Source: an uncultured Flavobacteriaceae bacterium
Lineage (GTDB): Bacteria > Bacteroidota > Bacteroidia > Flavobacteriales > Flavobacteriaceae
Assembly: GCA_938010765.1 (NCBI GenBank)
Contig: CALLVX010000076.1
Span: forward strand, 17,238 to 81,237
Direction of reading: 5' to 3'
DNA length: 64,000 bases
The notes under the pieces were generated by a model. It saw only the letters and a list, made by a program, of their open reading frames with translations, did not search any database and was not told the origin of the DNA. Shown here piece by piece: positions 1 to 8,045 of this stretch (positions are counted from its first letter, which is position 1; every line of letters starts with the position of its first letter). The position numbers and the translations under genes are program-made.

Positions 1-313
1 TTTCTGCCTAGCCTCCCCCTTTTTGTTTCAATTACACCCGATCATTTTTATTAGTTGTTGGTGTCTATGGGGTATGGCGGTTACGGCCGATTCTCCGCAA
101 TTTTCAACACTAGTCGCCGCAAACGCACCCATTGAACAGAAAGGCACCGCTCTTACATTGGTCAACTGTATCGGTTTCGCAATCAGCATTGTAAGCATTC
201 AATTAATATCTTTTCTGGTTCTTGAAATGGCCACTCCATACATTTTCCTAGTTTTGGCATTAGGCCCAATGGCAGGATTGTGGCAGCTTAGCCGAAAAAC
301 CATTAATTTTTAA
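1..313 (+). CDS. MFS transporter, C-terminal end (partial)
   Basis: The reading frame is open to the left edge, so only about the last 104 residues of the protein are present. They are strongly hydrophobic, with three likely membrane segments, and include the stretch AANAPIEQKGTALTLVN followed by a glycine-containing helix. This pattern is typical of helices 10-12 of major facilitator superfamily carriers, where the acidic and polar loop precedes a pore-lining helix. The substrate cannot be told from this piece. The internal TTG is not a real start. The gene ends 47 bases before the next ATG. Confidence 0.6.
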   Translation, partial: FCLASPFLFQLHPIIFISCWCLWGMAVTADSPQFSTLVAANAPIEQKGTALTLVNCIGFAISIVSIQLISFLVLEMATPYIFLVLALGPMAGLWQLSRKTINF

Positions 314-360
314 TACATTGTATCCTTGAATCAAAGCACCCTAAGTTGGGCCTAAACGCT

Positions 361-984
361 ATGAAATTTCCGCATAATATTAGTAGAATCGAAGCCTTTA
401 GTGATGCCGTATTCGCTTTTGCCGCAACCTTGTTGGTCGTCTCCTTGGGTGCCGATTCCCAAGATTCCGTTTTAAACTTAGATATTAAAGCCTTTTTAAG
501 CTTTGGGGTCTGCTTTTTTGTTCTGGTCGGACTTTGGTTTGTACACTATAATTTTTTTAGACGAAACCAGTATGTTGATTCCTTGATGATAGGTATCAAT
601 TCCGTATTATTATTTGTAATCCTATACTACGTTTTTCCTTTGAAGTCGCTTATCAATTCCTGGGTCGGGTTCAACAGGTTGAGTATGGATGATTTTTCGA
701 ATTTGTTTCAACTATACAGCCTTGGTTTTTTTTTGATTTTCCTCTGTTTTTCTTCTATGTATTATAGAGCCTATCTTAAAACCAAAAACACAAATTATAA
801 CAGCGATCTACTGTTTTATGCACGCCACTTCGCTATCTATTTTTTTGTTGCCCTAGTCTCAATATTTATTGCAAGATTGCAATTGGGTTTAAAGATAGCG
901 CTGCCTGGTATGGTATATGCCCTTCTTGGGCCTCTTTGCTATTGGCACGGCGTATGGTTCGCTAAAAAGTATAAAAACAACTAA
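361..984 (+). CDS. TMEM175-like potassium channel family protein (DUF1211)
   Basis: A 207-residue membrane protein with about six hydrophobic segments. The N-terminus carries the family signature RIEAFSDAVFAFAATLLVV in the first helix. The FSD motif is the conserved pore-region motif of TMEM175 channels, and prokaryotic members conduct K+ across the inner membrane. The ATG at 361 is preferred over a TTG 15 bases upstream because it places the RxEAFSD helix right after a short cytoplasmic N-terminus, as in the family. Whether this member conducts ions is an inference from the family. It is followed closely (16 bases) by an unrelated exported VOC gene. Confidence 0.75.
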   Translation: MKFPHNISRIEAFSDAVFAFAATLLVVSLGADSQDSVLNLDIKAFLSFGVCFFVLVGLWFVHYNFFRRNQYVDSLMIGINSVLLFVILYYVFPLKSLINSWVGFNRLSMDDFSNLFQLYSLGFFLIFLCFSSMYYRAYLKTKNTNYNSDLLFYARHFAIYFFVALVSIFIARLQLGLKIALPGMVYALLGPLCYWHGVWFAKKYKNN

Positions 985-1000
985 CACAAATCCAATTCCA

Positions 1001-1510
1001 ATGAAAAAATACACGTTTATTACCTGCCTATTTTTTGGAACACTGCTATTCGCTCAAAACACTACTTCCAATTTTGACAAACCCACTATTTCTATTGGCC
1101 TGCTTGTATCCGATATGGATGCTTCCACTGCCTTCTACACCGGTATCATAGGAATGCAGGAAACGGGAGGGTTCCCCGTAGATTCTGTTTTTGCAAAAGA
1201 ATCGGGCCTCTCGGGAGGTGTTCCTTTTGATGTGAAAATTCTAAAACTAGAAAACAGCGAAGCGGCCTCCGAATTTAAAATGGTATCCTTCGGAAAGGAA
1301 ACCATCGGAAAAGAGCAGGTAATTCAAGATCAAAACAGGATGCGCTACATGACAATTTTCGTAACATCAATGACCCCTATCTTAGAACGGGTAAAAAAAG
1401 CGGGGATTCCGGTTTTAAGCGAACCAGGCCTAACGATTAGAGACGGACGCCAGTTCGTACTGCTGCAAGATCCGGACGGGGTCTTTGTTGAATTAATTGG
1501 AAACAAATAA
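1001..1510 (+). CDS. Exported VOC (glyoxalase/bleomycin resistance) family protein
   Basis: The 169-residue product starts with a clear signal peptide (MKKY, a hydrophobic core, then LFAQ) and continues as a vicinal oxygen chelate domain. VSDMDASTAFYTGIIGMQETG is the usual first beta-alpha-beta unit, cut here at the family core, and the C-terminus has the typical LLQDPDGVFVELIG strand with its metal-ligand-type glutamate. The frame extends upstream into the previous gene, but the ATG at 1001 gives the signal peptide. The reaction is unknown; VOC proteins range from lyases to dioxygenases. Most are cytoplasmic, so a signal peptide is a mild oddity. Confidence 0.75.
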   Translation: MKKYTFITCLFFGTLLFAQNTTSNFDKPTISIGLLVSDMDASTAFYTGIIGMQETGGFPVDSVFAKESGLSGGVPFDVKILKLENSEAASEFKMVSFGKETIGKEQVIQDQNRMRYMTIFVTSMTPILERVKKAGIPVLSEPGLTIRDGRQFVLLQDPDGVFVELIGNK

Positions 1511-1529
1511 GACAATCCCCTGCCGACCT

Positions 1530-2861
1530 ATGAAAAAAGTCCTGATTTTTTTAGCATTTCTTAGCTGTACGTTCTCCTTCGCGCAAAGCGATGCACGCAT
1601 CTATGAAATTATCGATGCCGTTTCTGCAGAACGAATTGAGAATGACATTACTAAACTGGCCAATTTTGGCACACGCCATACCCTAAGCGATACTGTATCA
1701 CAAACGAGGGGTATTGGCGCGGCACGCAGGTGGATCAAATCGGAATTTGAAAAAACGTCCGCCGCCTGTAGTAATTGTCTAGAAGTGTCCTTTCAAAAAA
1801 ATTTAGTTCCAAAAGGAGACAACGACCGTATTGTAAATGATGTATGGGTGGTAAATGTATTGGCTGTAAAACGCGGCACAAAACACCCGAATCGTTATAT
1901 TATTATGAGTGGGGATATTGATTCTCGAGTGAGTGACCCTAATAATTTCACCTCCGATTCCCCTGGTGCGAATGACAATGCCAGTGGTATGGCCGGTACT
2001 TTAGAAGCTGCAAGGATACTTTCAAAATATGATTTTGAAAATAGTATTTTGTTTGTAGGTCTTTCGGGAGAAGAACAGGGTCTTTACGGTGGAAAAGGGC
2101 TTGCAGCACATGCAAAAGAGCAGGGTTGGGACATCATTGGTATTTTCAACAACGATATGATCGGTAATATCACAGGAGTAGATGGGGTGGTCAGCAACGT
2201 TGATTTTCGCATTTTTTCAGAACCGGTTCCTCCTACGGAAACCGAAAGCGAACGCAGGTCCAGACGTTTTTATGGTGGGGAGGTTGACGGTATTTCGAGA
2301 CAACTTGCGCGGTACGTTCATAAAAATGTTCGTGCCTATATGCCCGAAATGAACCCCATGTTGATTTATCGTCTAGATCGGTTTGGAAGAGGTGGGCATC
2401 ACCGCCCTTTTAATGATGCAGGTTTCCCTGGTATTCGCATCATGGAATCGCATGAGAATTATACCCAACAACATCAAGACATTCGAACCGAAAATGGCAT
2501 CGCCTATGGGGATGTACTCGAGCATGTGAACTTCAATTATGCTAAAAAATTGACAGCCGTAAATGCCCTTAACCTTGCTTCCATCGCATGGGCACCCCCC
2601 GCGCCTGCAGAAGTAAAAATCGGAGGCATCGTACAGCCTTCCGCCAAGTTTCAATGGAGCGCGGTCGAAGGAGCCATAGGTTACAAAATTTATTGGCGCG
2701 ATACTACTTCACCGACTTGGGACCATAGTAAGTATGTAGGCGATGTAACCGAATATACCCTAAACGGTATCGTTATTGATAATTACTTCTTCGGAGTGGC
2801 GGCGGTTGGCAAAGATGGTTTTGAAAGCCCCGTAGTATTCCCAAATGCCATTTTTAGATAG
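1530..2861 (+). CDS. Secreted M28 family zinc aminopeptidase with C-terminal Fn3-like domain
   Basis: The 443-residue protein begins with a signal peptide ending near FSFAQ. The M28 core shows GANDNAS (D149), the GEEQ base/ligand pair (E181-E182), NNDMIGN (D209) and GHHRPF (H290/H291). The first zinc ligand, normally His in GHxD, reads GDID here (D129), so one metal site differs from the textbook pattern. The last about 80 residues resemble a fibronectin type III module (FQWSAVEGAIGYKIYWR). The ATG at 1530 lies 19 bases after the upstream stop and gives the signal peptide. Likely role: removing N-terminal residues from peptides in the periplasm or outside the cell. Confidence 0.85.
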   Translation: MKKVLIFLAFLSCTFSFAQSDARIYEIIDAVSAERIENDITKLANFGTRHTLSDTVSQTRGIGAARRWIKSEFEKTSAACSNCLEVSFQKNLVPKGDNDRIVNDVWVVNVLAVKRGTKHPNRYIIMSGDIDSRVSDPNNFTSDSPGANDNASGMAGTLEAARILSKYDFENSILFVGLSGEEQGLYGGKGLAAHAKEQGWDIIGIFNNDMIGNITGVDGVVSNVDFRIFSEPVPPTETESERRSRRFYGGEVDGISRQLARYVHKNVRAYMPEMNPMLIYRLDRFGRGGHHRPFNDAGFPGIRIMESHENYTQQHQDIRTENGIAYGDVLEHVNFNYAKKLTAVNALNLASIAWAPPAPAEVKIGGIVQPSAKFQWSAVEGAIGYKIYWRDTTSPTWDHSKYVGDVTEYTLNGIVIDNYFFGVAAVGKDGFESPVVFPNAIFR

Positions 2862-2949
2862 TTTGCCGAATAGAAATAATGGGGGAAATAAAAAGTACAA
2901 CTAGGTCTCAACAGCCTTAGTCTCTTAGATATCCAATAAAGTTGAAATA

Positions 2950-4569
2950 ATGACCAAAAATTTGTTTTTAGTAAGTTTAATGTTGCTGGCTACTGGTTCA
3001 ATTGCAGCTCAACAGTTCACAAAACAAGACACTTTACGAGGTAGTATTACCCCGGAACGAGCCTGGTGGGACCTCAACTACTATCACCTAAACATCGAAG
3101 TAGATCCCGACAAAAAGTATATTTCCGGGAGTAATATGATCCGATATCGGGTATTGGAAGAAGCACAACGCTTGCAAGTAGACCTACAACCCCCTTTAAA
3201 AATTGAAAAGGTAATACAAGACGGGAAATCACTGAAAGTTTCCTCAAACGGAAATGCTCACTTTATAACACTTGAAAAACCTCAAAAAAAAGGGGAATTC
3301 AATAAGTTGATCGTTCATTATTCCGGTAATCCAAAAGAGGCCGCCAATGCACCTTGGGATGGTGGTTTTTCGTGGAAAAAAGATGACAATGGCAAGCATT
3401 TCGTGGCAACTTCCTGTCAAGGTTTGGGGGCCAGTGTATGGTGGCCAAATAAAGACCATATGTATGACGAGGTCGATAGCATGGCTATTAGTGTCAAAGT
3501 CCCCAAAGGCCTAATGAACGTATCCAACGGGCGATTACGTGCCGTAGACAAGACTACAAATACCTATCACTGGTTCGTTTCAAACCCCATCAACAACTAT
3601 GGGGTAAATGTGAATATAGGTGATTACGTTCACTTTGGAGAAAAGTATGAAGGAGAAAAAGGACCTTTGGATATGGACTACTATGTCTTAAAAGATGATT
3701 TAGAAAAAGCCAAAGTTCATTTTACCGATTCCCCTAAAATGATGAAGGCATTTGAACATTGGTTCGGTCCCTACCCCTTTTACGAAGACAGTTTTAAGCT
3801 GGTACAGGTACCTTATTTGGGTATGGAACATCAAAGCTCGGTTACCTATGGCAATCAGTTTAAAAAAGGGTATTTAGGAAACGATCTTTCCGGCACCGGC
3901 TGGGGACTTAAATTCGATTTTATCATCATACACGAAGCGGGCCATGAATGGTTCGCAAACAACATTACCTATAAAGATGCTGCAGACATGTGGGTACATG
4001 AAGGTTTTACCGCCTATTCCGAAAGCTTGTTCCTTGACTATTATTATGGAAAAGAGGCGGCCGCCGACTATGTAATTGGGACACGTGGCAATATTCAAAA
4101 TGACCGCCCTGTTATAGGCACTTACAATGTAAATCGTGAAGGTAGCAGTGATATGTATTACAAAGGGGCCAACCTCTTGCATACCATTCGGCAATTAGTG
4201 GCCGACGATGAAAAATGGCGTGCTATCTTGCGCGGATTGAATACCGCGTTTTACCACAGCACCGTAACCACTGCCGAAATCGAAAAGTACATTTCTGAAC
4301 AGTCGGGAATAGCCTTATCAACGATTTTTGACCAATACTTACGTACCAGAAAAATACCCCTGCTACAGTATGAAATTGAAGGAACCATCCTCAAATACCG
4401 CTACAACAATACTATTAAGGGTTTTAAGATGCCTATAATGGTTAGTATTGCAGGAAATAGCTATCAAATTACGCCATCTGCAGAATGGCAAATGATGGAG
4501 GTCGAAGAAAATTTAGATACTTTCAAAGTAGACCGCAATTTTTATATCAAAGTGATGCAGTTAAAGTAA
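2950..4569 (+). CDS. Secreted M1 family metallopeptidase (aminopeptidase N-like)
   Basis: A 539-residue protein with an N-terminal signal peptide ending near GSIAAQ. It carries the gluzincin zinc site HEAGH (H328, E329, H332) followed 18 residues later by the third ligand in WVHEGF (E351). The substrate-anchoring GAMEN motif of M1 enzymes appears as the variant GMEHQ at 291-295. The N-terminal part (about 30-230) fits the beta-saddle domain. The C-terminal ERAP1-type domain is short, so this is a compact M1 member. It follows an M28 gene and probably acts with it on extracellular peptides. Confidence 0.9.
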   Translation: MTKNLFLVSLMLLATGSIAAQQFTKQDTLRGSITPERAWWDLNYYHLNIEVDPDKKYISGSNMIRYRVLEEAQRLQVDLQPPLKIEKVIQDGKSLKVSSNGNAHFITLEKPQKKGEFNKLIVHYSGNPKEAANAPWDGGFSWKKDDNGKHFVATSCQGLGASVWWPNKDHMYDEVDSMAISVKVPKGLMNVSNGRLRAVDKTTNTYHWFVSNPINNYGVNVNIGDYVHFGEKYEGEKGPLDMDYYVLKDDLEKAKVHFTDSPKMMKAFEHWFGPYPFYEDSFKLVQVPYLGMEHQSSVTYGNQFKKGYLGNDLSGTGWGLKFDFIIIHEAGHEWFANNITYKDAADMWVHEGFTAYSESLFLDYYYGKEAAADYVIGTRGNIQNDRPVIGTYNVNREGSSDMYYKGANLLHTIRQLVADDEKWRAILRGLNTAFYHSTVTTAEIEKYISEQSGIALSTIFDQYLRTRKIPLLQYEIEGTILKYRYNNTIKGFKMPIMVSIAGNSYQITPSAEWQMMEVEENLDTFKVDRNFYIKVMQLK

Positions 4570-4598
4570 GCATCATAAATGACAAAATCGAAGCTACA

Positions 4599-4976
4599 AT
4601 GAACCTTAATCAAATTACAGTACCTTCTCTAGATCTTGAAAAATCAGTCCCTTTTTACCAGCAATTGGGTTTAAAACTGATTGTAAAAGCGTTGCCCCGT
4701 TACGCAAGGTTCGAATGTCCTGAAGGGAATGCAACGTTCTCAATTCACCAAACCAATAAGCGACTAATAGGTGATGGGATTTATGTATATTTTGAATGTG
4801 TAAATTTAGATGAAAAGGTGGCATCTCTTGTTACGGAAGGCATACAATTCGAGGAAATGCCAAATGATAAAAATTGGGGTTGGCGCGAAGCGAGGTTGAA
4901 AGATTTAGATGGCAATCAGCTGATTCTTTTTCTCGCAGGGGAAAACCGACTAAATCCGCCCTGGAGAATAGCATAA
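4599..4976 (+). CDS. VOC (glyoxalase-like) family protein
   Basis: A 125-residue cytoplasmic protein with one VOC fold. The N-terminus is ITVPSLDLEKSVPFYQQLGL, the standard first strand and helix, and the C-terminus has WGWREARLKDLDGNQLILF, the strand that contributes metal-binding or structural residues. No signal peptide. The longer frame overlaps the M1 peptidase gene; the ATG at 4599 starts directly at the conserved first strand. Substrate unknown. It is 34 bases upstream of the nitrilase-family gene and may be cotranscribed with it. Confidence 0.75.
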   Translation: MNLNQITVPSLDLEKSVPFYQQLGLKLIVKALPRYARFECPEGNATFSIHQTNKRLIGDGIYVYFECVNLDEKVASLVTEGIQFEEMPNDKNWGWREARLKDLDGNQLILFLAGENRLNPPWRIA

Positions 4977-5010
4977 TTAACAATACATGATTGGTGAATA
5001 ATCTTAATAA

Positions 5011-5937
5011 ATGAAGGTAAAAGTAGGTCTCGTACAAGATAGTCCGGTTTTCTTTGATAAGGCAAAGACTTTCGCTAAGTTAGAAATACTTACTAAAAAG
5101 TATGTGCAAGAAGGTTGCGAATTGCTAGTATTTCCTGAGTCCTTTATTCCTGGATATCCACGGGGCTTTGATTTCGGGGCAAAAGTCGGAAGTAGAACGA
5201 ATGAAGGTAGGGAGCTGTACGCTACCTATAGAGACAATAGCATTTCATTGGAAAACGAGGAACTGAAACGGCTCGAAAAACTGGCTCGCTCTCAGAATGT
5301 GTATTTGGTAATAGGGGTTACTGAAAAAAAGGAAGACAATGGCAGTCTCTATTGTTCAATGCTTTATATTTCACCTACAGACGGCTTATTGGCAGTACAT
5401 CGAAAAATAAGACCTACCGGAACCGAACGTATTATTTGGGCGGAAGCAGGGGCAGAATCAATGGTATGTTGCGATACGAAAATCGGTAAATTAGGTGGTC
5501 TTATATGTTGGGAAAATTATATGCCGCTGGCACGCATGGCCATGTATCGTAAAGGTGTGGAACTCTATATTGCTCCAACCGCGGATTCAAGGGAGGAATG
5601 GACAGCAACCATGCAGCATATAGCGCTTGAAGGTCGCTGTTTTGTGCTTGGCTGCAATCAGTATTACACAAAATCGATGTATCCTACAGCATATCTACAA
5701 ATGGTAACTAACGAGCCCGAAGATTTATGCCCAGGCGGTAGTGTCATTGTTTCCCCTCTGGGAAAAATCATTGCAGGACCCTTATTTGGGGAGGCTGGTT
5801 TGGTTACAGCGGAACTTGATTTAGAGGAAGTAAGTAAAAGTAAACTTGATTTTGATGTGATAGGGCATTATTCAAGGAATGACCTATTTCAATATGACTT
5901 ACCGAAGCAACCGGCCATGGTAAAAGAAAAAAAATAA
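5011..5937 (+). CDS. Nitrilase family carbon-nitrogen hydrolase
   Basis: The 308-residue protein has the complete nitrilase catalytic set: E43 in FPESFIPGYP, K132 in HRKIRPT and C166 in GGLICWENYMPLA. The phrase CWENYMPLARMAMY and the length fit branch 1 (true nitrilases, which hydrolyse R-CN to acid and ammonia) better than amidases. There is no signal peptide, so it acts in the cytoplasm. The physiological nitrile is unknown. The neighbouring VOC gene gives no direct hint of a pathway. A gene-poor stretch of nearly 1 kb follows. Confidence 0.85.
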   Translation: MKVKVGLVQDSPVFFDKAKTFAKLEILTKKYVQEGCELLVFPESFIPGYPRGFDFGAKVGSRTNEGRELYATYRDNSISLENEELKRLEKLARSQNVYLVIGVTEKKEDNGSLYCSMLYISPTDGLLAVHRKIRPTGTERIIWAEAGAESMVCCDTKIGKLGGLICWENYMPLARMAMYRKGVELYIAPTADSREEWTATMQHIALEGRCFVLGCNQYYTKSMYPTAYLQMVTNEPEDLCPGGSVIVSPLGKIIAGPLFGEAGLVTAELDLEEVSKSKLDFDVIGHYSRNDLFQYDLPKQPAMVKEKK

Positions 5938-6395
5938 GATTTCACAACTGGTCTCCCAGAATCGGAATGGGGCATAAAAACTCCTCTTTTTTTAAATCCG
6001 ATGAATAAGTCTAAAACCTCGCACATATAATTATTTTTGAGAAAACCAGGTAAAAATTATAGGACCCAATCATAGATTAGAAAGCTATAGCCATATTCTA
6101 AAAGAGACGTTAAAGGTTTGTAGCGAAGACATATAAGAAAAGAAAATGATGTGCTCTTCCAGTGTACTTCACGAAAGGGGTTAAAAAACGAGCAACTTTA
6201 AAAACTCGCGTTTTCTAATAGTGCGTTAACTCGTACATAGGGTTTATTACCAAAGAGGCATTCAAAGAATAATACAAAGTGGCTTTGCTACTTTTTTTAC
6301 CACTTATAGGTTTTTTCTACCGATTATTACATAGCTACCTAACTTTTATATACAACCGGATTATTTTAGAGGAAAATTAGGTTAAAATATACATA
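5938..6395. other. Gene-poor intergenic stretch
   Basis: About 460 bases of AT-rich DNA with stop codons in all frames. I see no convincing gene, RNA or repeat. A loose inverted match (GTGGC ... ACCAC with a run of T between) lies near 6279-6314, but it is too imperfect to call a terminator. Confidence 0.4.
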
Positions 6396-6656
6396 ATGCT
6401 GCAGTTTGCAAAATTTCGGACAACATTTTACTGTCTATTCCCGGCACTATTTACATCTTTCCTTGCCAAGGAAAAGGAGCAGGTAATCGATTGTATAGAA
6501 TCGGAAAATATGACAGACGAAATTCTTTCGTTTTTAGCAAAGACATTTTATTTATCTGAAAGGCCTTTTGGGGTAAAAGAACGGAGCGGTTTAAGAACCT
6601 TGTATATAAAAGGGACCTATGATGTTTCTAAGGGGAGAAATGTTCAGTTGGAATAA
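6396..6656 (+). CDS. Hypothetical 86-residue ORF, doubtful
   Basis: An isolated short frame inside a 980-base stretch without other genes. The N-terminal half is hydrophobic (FRTTFYCLFPALFTSFLA), the C-terminal half charged and ending in SKGRNVQLE. I do not recognise a family. It could be a real small gene, or a remnant of a larger decayed one, since flanking frames are closed. Base composition is a little more AT-rich than in neighbouring genes. No promoter-like element is obvious just upstream. Confidence 0.25.
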   Translation: MLQFAKFRTTFYCLFPALFTSFLAKEKEQVIDCIESENMTDEILSFLAKTFYLSERPFGVKERSGLRTLYIKGTYDVSKGRNVQLE

Positions 6657-6917
6657 AAACCTTATGACTTCTTTACGTCCCGTCTCGTTAATTTTGAGTT
6701 TTCACAATGTGACGACTTGGGTAGAGATATAAAAGTGTCGTTTCACAAGAAACACAACCACTTAACCTAATTTTACATTAACGATTTAGAGTTGCTGCGA
6801 ATCCTGTCCTAAAAACGTTTTCGACAAGATTGTCTTTTTTTAACGATTATTTTGGTATCGGAAAGCACGTAATTCTTTTTTTGAGCGTTAGCTTAGCATT
6901 CTAAAAAAATTGTCGCT

Positions 6918-7376
6918 TTGATTCAAGACTTCTTTTATGCATTTTTATGGAGTATTTCCCCTTTTGGCGAAGCCAAGATAGGCATTCCATTTGGTATGTT
7001 GAAGGGATTGAATATTTACATGGTCTTTGTTATTTGCTTTTGTGCGAATGTGCTGGTTTTTCCAATCATGTCCTTTTTTTTAGAAAGCGTGAACAAATAT
7101 CTTCTCAAATGGAATTTCTATAAAAAGGCAGCAATTTTTGTTGCAAGAAAGGCAAAAACCGGATCCGGGGATAAGATTAAGAAATACGGCTTCTGGGGGC
7201 TTATTTTCTTTGTAATGATTCCATTACCAGGAACAGGGGTTTATGCAGGAAGTATCGCTAGCTACCTGTTTAAAATAGAAAAGCGGAAAGCTTTTGTGGC
7301 TAATACCATTGGCATCTTTTTCTCCTCGGTAATCGTATGGGTGATGACCTTGCTTACCATGAAAGGAATTGCTTAA
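6918..7376 (+). CDS. Small multi-drug export family membrane protein (COG2426-like)
   Basis: A 152-residue integral membrane protein with four to five hydrophobic segments. It has the family hallmarks: a polar N-terminal motif SPFGEAKIGIPFG before the first long helix, and MIPLPGTGVYAGSIASYLF in the middle, the double-glycine PGTG motif of PF06695. The name comes from an early multidrug screen and the true substrate is not settled. No ATG is available at the N-terminus; TTG at 6918 is the best start because it keeps the SPFGEAKIG segment at its usual distance. It stands alone between two gaps. Confidence 0.7.
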   Translation: MIQDFFYAFLWSISPFGEAKIGIPFGMLKGLNIYMVFVICFCANVLVFPIMSFFLESVNKYLLKWNFYKKAAIFVARKAKTGSGDKIKKYGFWGLIFFVMIPLPGTGVYAGSIASYLFKIEKRKAFVANTIGIFFSSVIVWVMTLLTMKGIA

Positions 7377-7452
7377 GTTTTGTTAATAACTCATTGGGTA
7401 CTTCTTTTTCCAGTTCAAAAACTCCTTTTAATTTTACCTGCTTTTGGTAACT

Positions 7453-7812
7453 ATGGAAAATTTAAAAGTCGGGGATAAGTTGTACAATGTAAAGCAAAAT
7501 GGTTTCGCTGATTTCGCGCGTTATTCCTTTTCTGAGGTCGTAACGCTTACCAAGACGTTGGCAATCTTAAAAAATGGTGTACGCCTGTACAACCAGCCGA
7601 AGGTATCATACATTATGGAAGACGTTGGCTATTCCGTTTCAAGAAAAAAAGGAACCCATTGGCATTTGGTTTCATTACGGGCTATTCGCAATGCGCAAAT
7701 CGAAAACGAAAAGATTGCTGCCAATGACTGGTTTGAAGCCAAAGAATTTACCATTCAAGAAAAACAGTTGATCTACAAAGAGTTCAAAAAGTTAGAATCT
7801 GCCAATTCCTGA
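7453..7812 (+). CDS. Hypothetical cytoplasmic protein, 119 residues
   Basis: The frame starts at ATG 7453 (MENLKVGDKLYNVK), nine bases inside a longer TTG frame. The N-terminal half looks like a small beta-barrel with alternating hydrophobic residues (VGDKLYNVK ... FSEVVTLTKTLAILKNG), and the C-terminal third is charged and helical. I do not recognise a family and find no signal peptide or membrane segment. Length, codon use and the absence of overlapping better frames support a real gene. A dispersed repeat begins about 80 bases after its stop. Confidence 0.55.
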   Translation: MENLKVGDKLYNVKQNGFADFARYSFSEVVTLTKTLAILKNGVRLYNQPKVSYIMEDVGYSVSRKKGTHWHLVSLRAIRNAQIENEKIAANDWFEAKEFTIQEKQLIYKEFKKLESANS

Positions 7813-7890
7813 ACGTATAGTAGGGCTCGATGCTGAAAAAGTAGCGGAAGAAAAAAGGGGGCAAATATCGGGGCACTTTTAAGTAAAACA

Positions 7891-8030
7891 CCTCGGGGCG
7901 AGCCCAGAAGGCATTAAAAGTAAATTTAGCATCGATTTCAGCACAGGCATGTCTGTACCCTCGTCGTTCAGGCCTGTCTGAACACTTGTCCTTCAGGCGT
8001 CGGAGTATTATAAATCTCGATTATCGAATA
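7891..8030 (+). repeat. Dispersed hairpin repeat, copy A
   Basis: This stretch aligns with 57473-57586. Both copies start with CCTCGGGGCGAGCCC, continue through GGCATTAAAAG and AAATTTA, and end with ATTATAAATCTCGATTATCGA. Copy A contains two tandem versions of a 25-base unit (TGTCTG ... TTCAGGC); copy B has one. The leading segment of copy B can fold as a hairpin (CCTCG/CGAGG outside, GGGC/GCCC inside); in copy A the outer arm is degraded. It sits at the 3' side of genes in both places. It resembles REP-like or transposon-end elements, but no transposase lies beside it. Confidence 0.7.
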
Positions 8031-8045
8031 CTTATATATAGCCGT

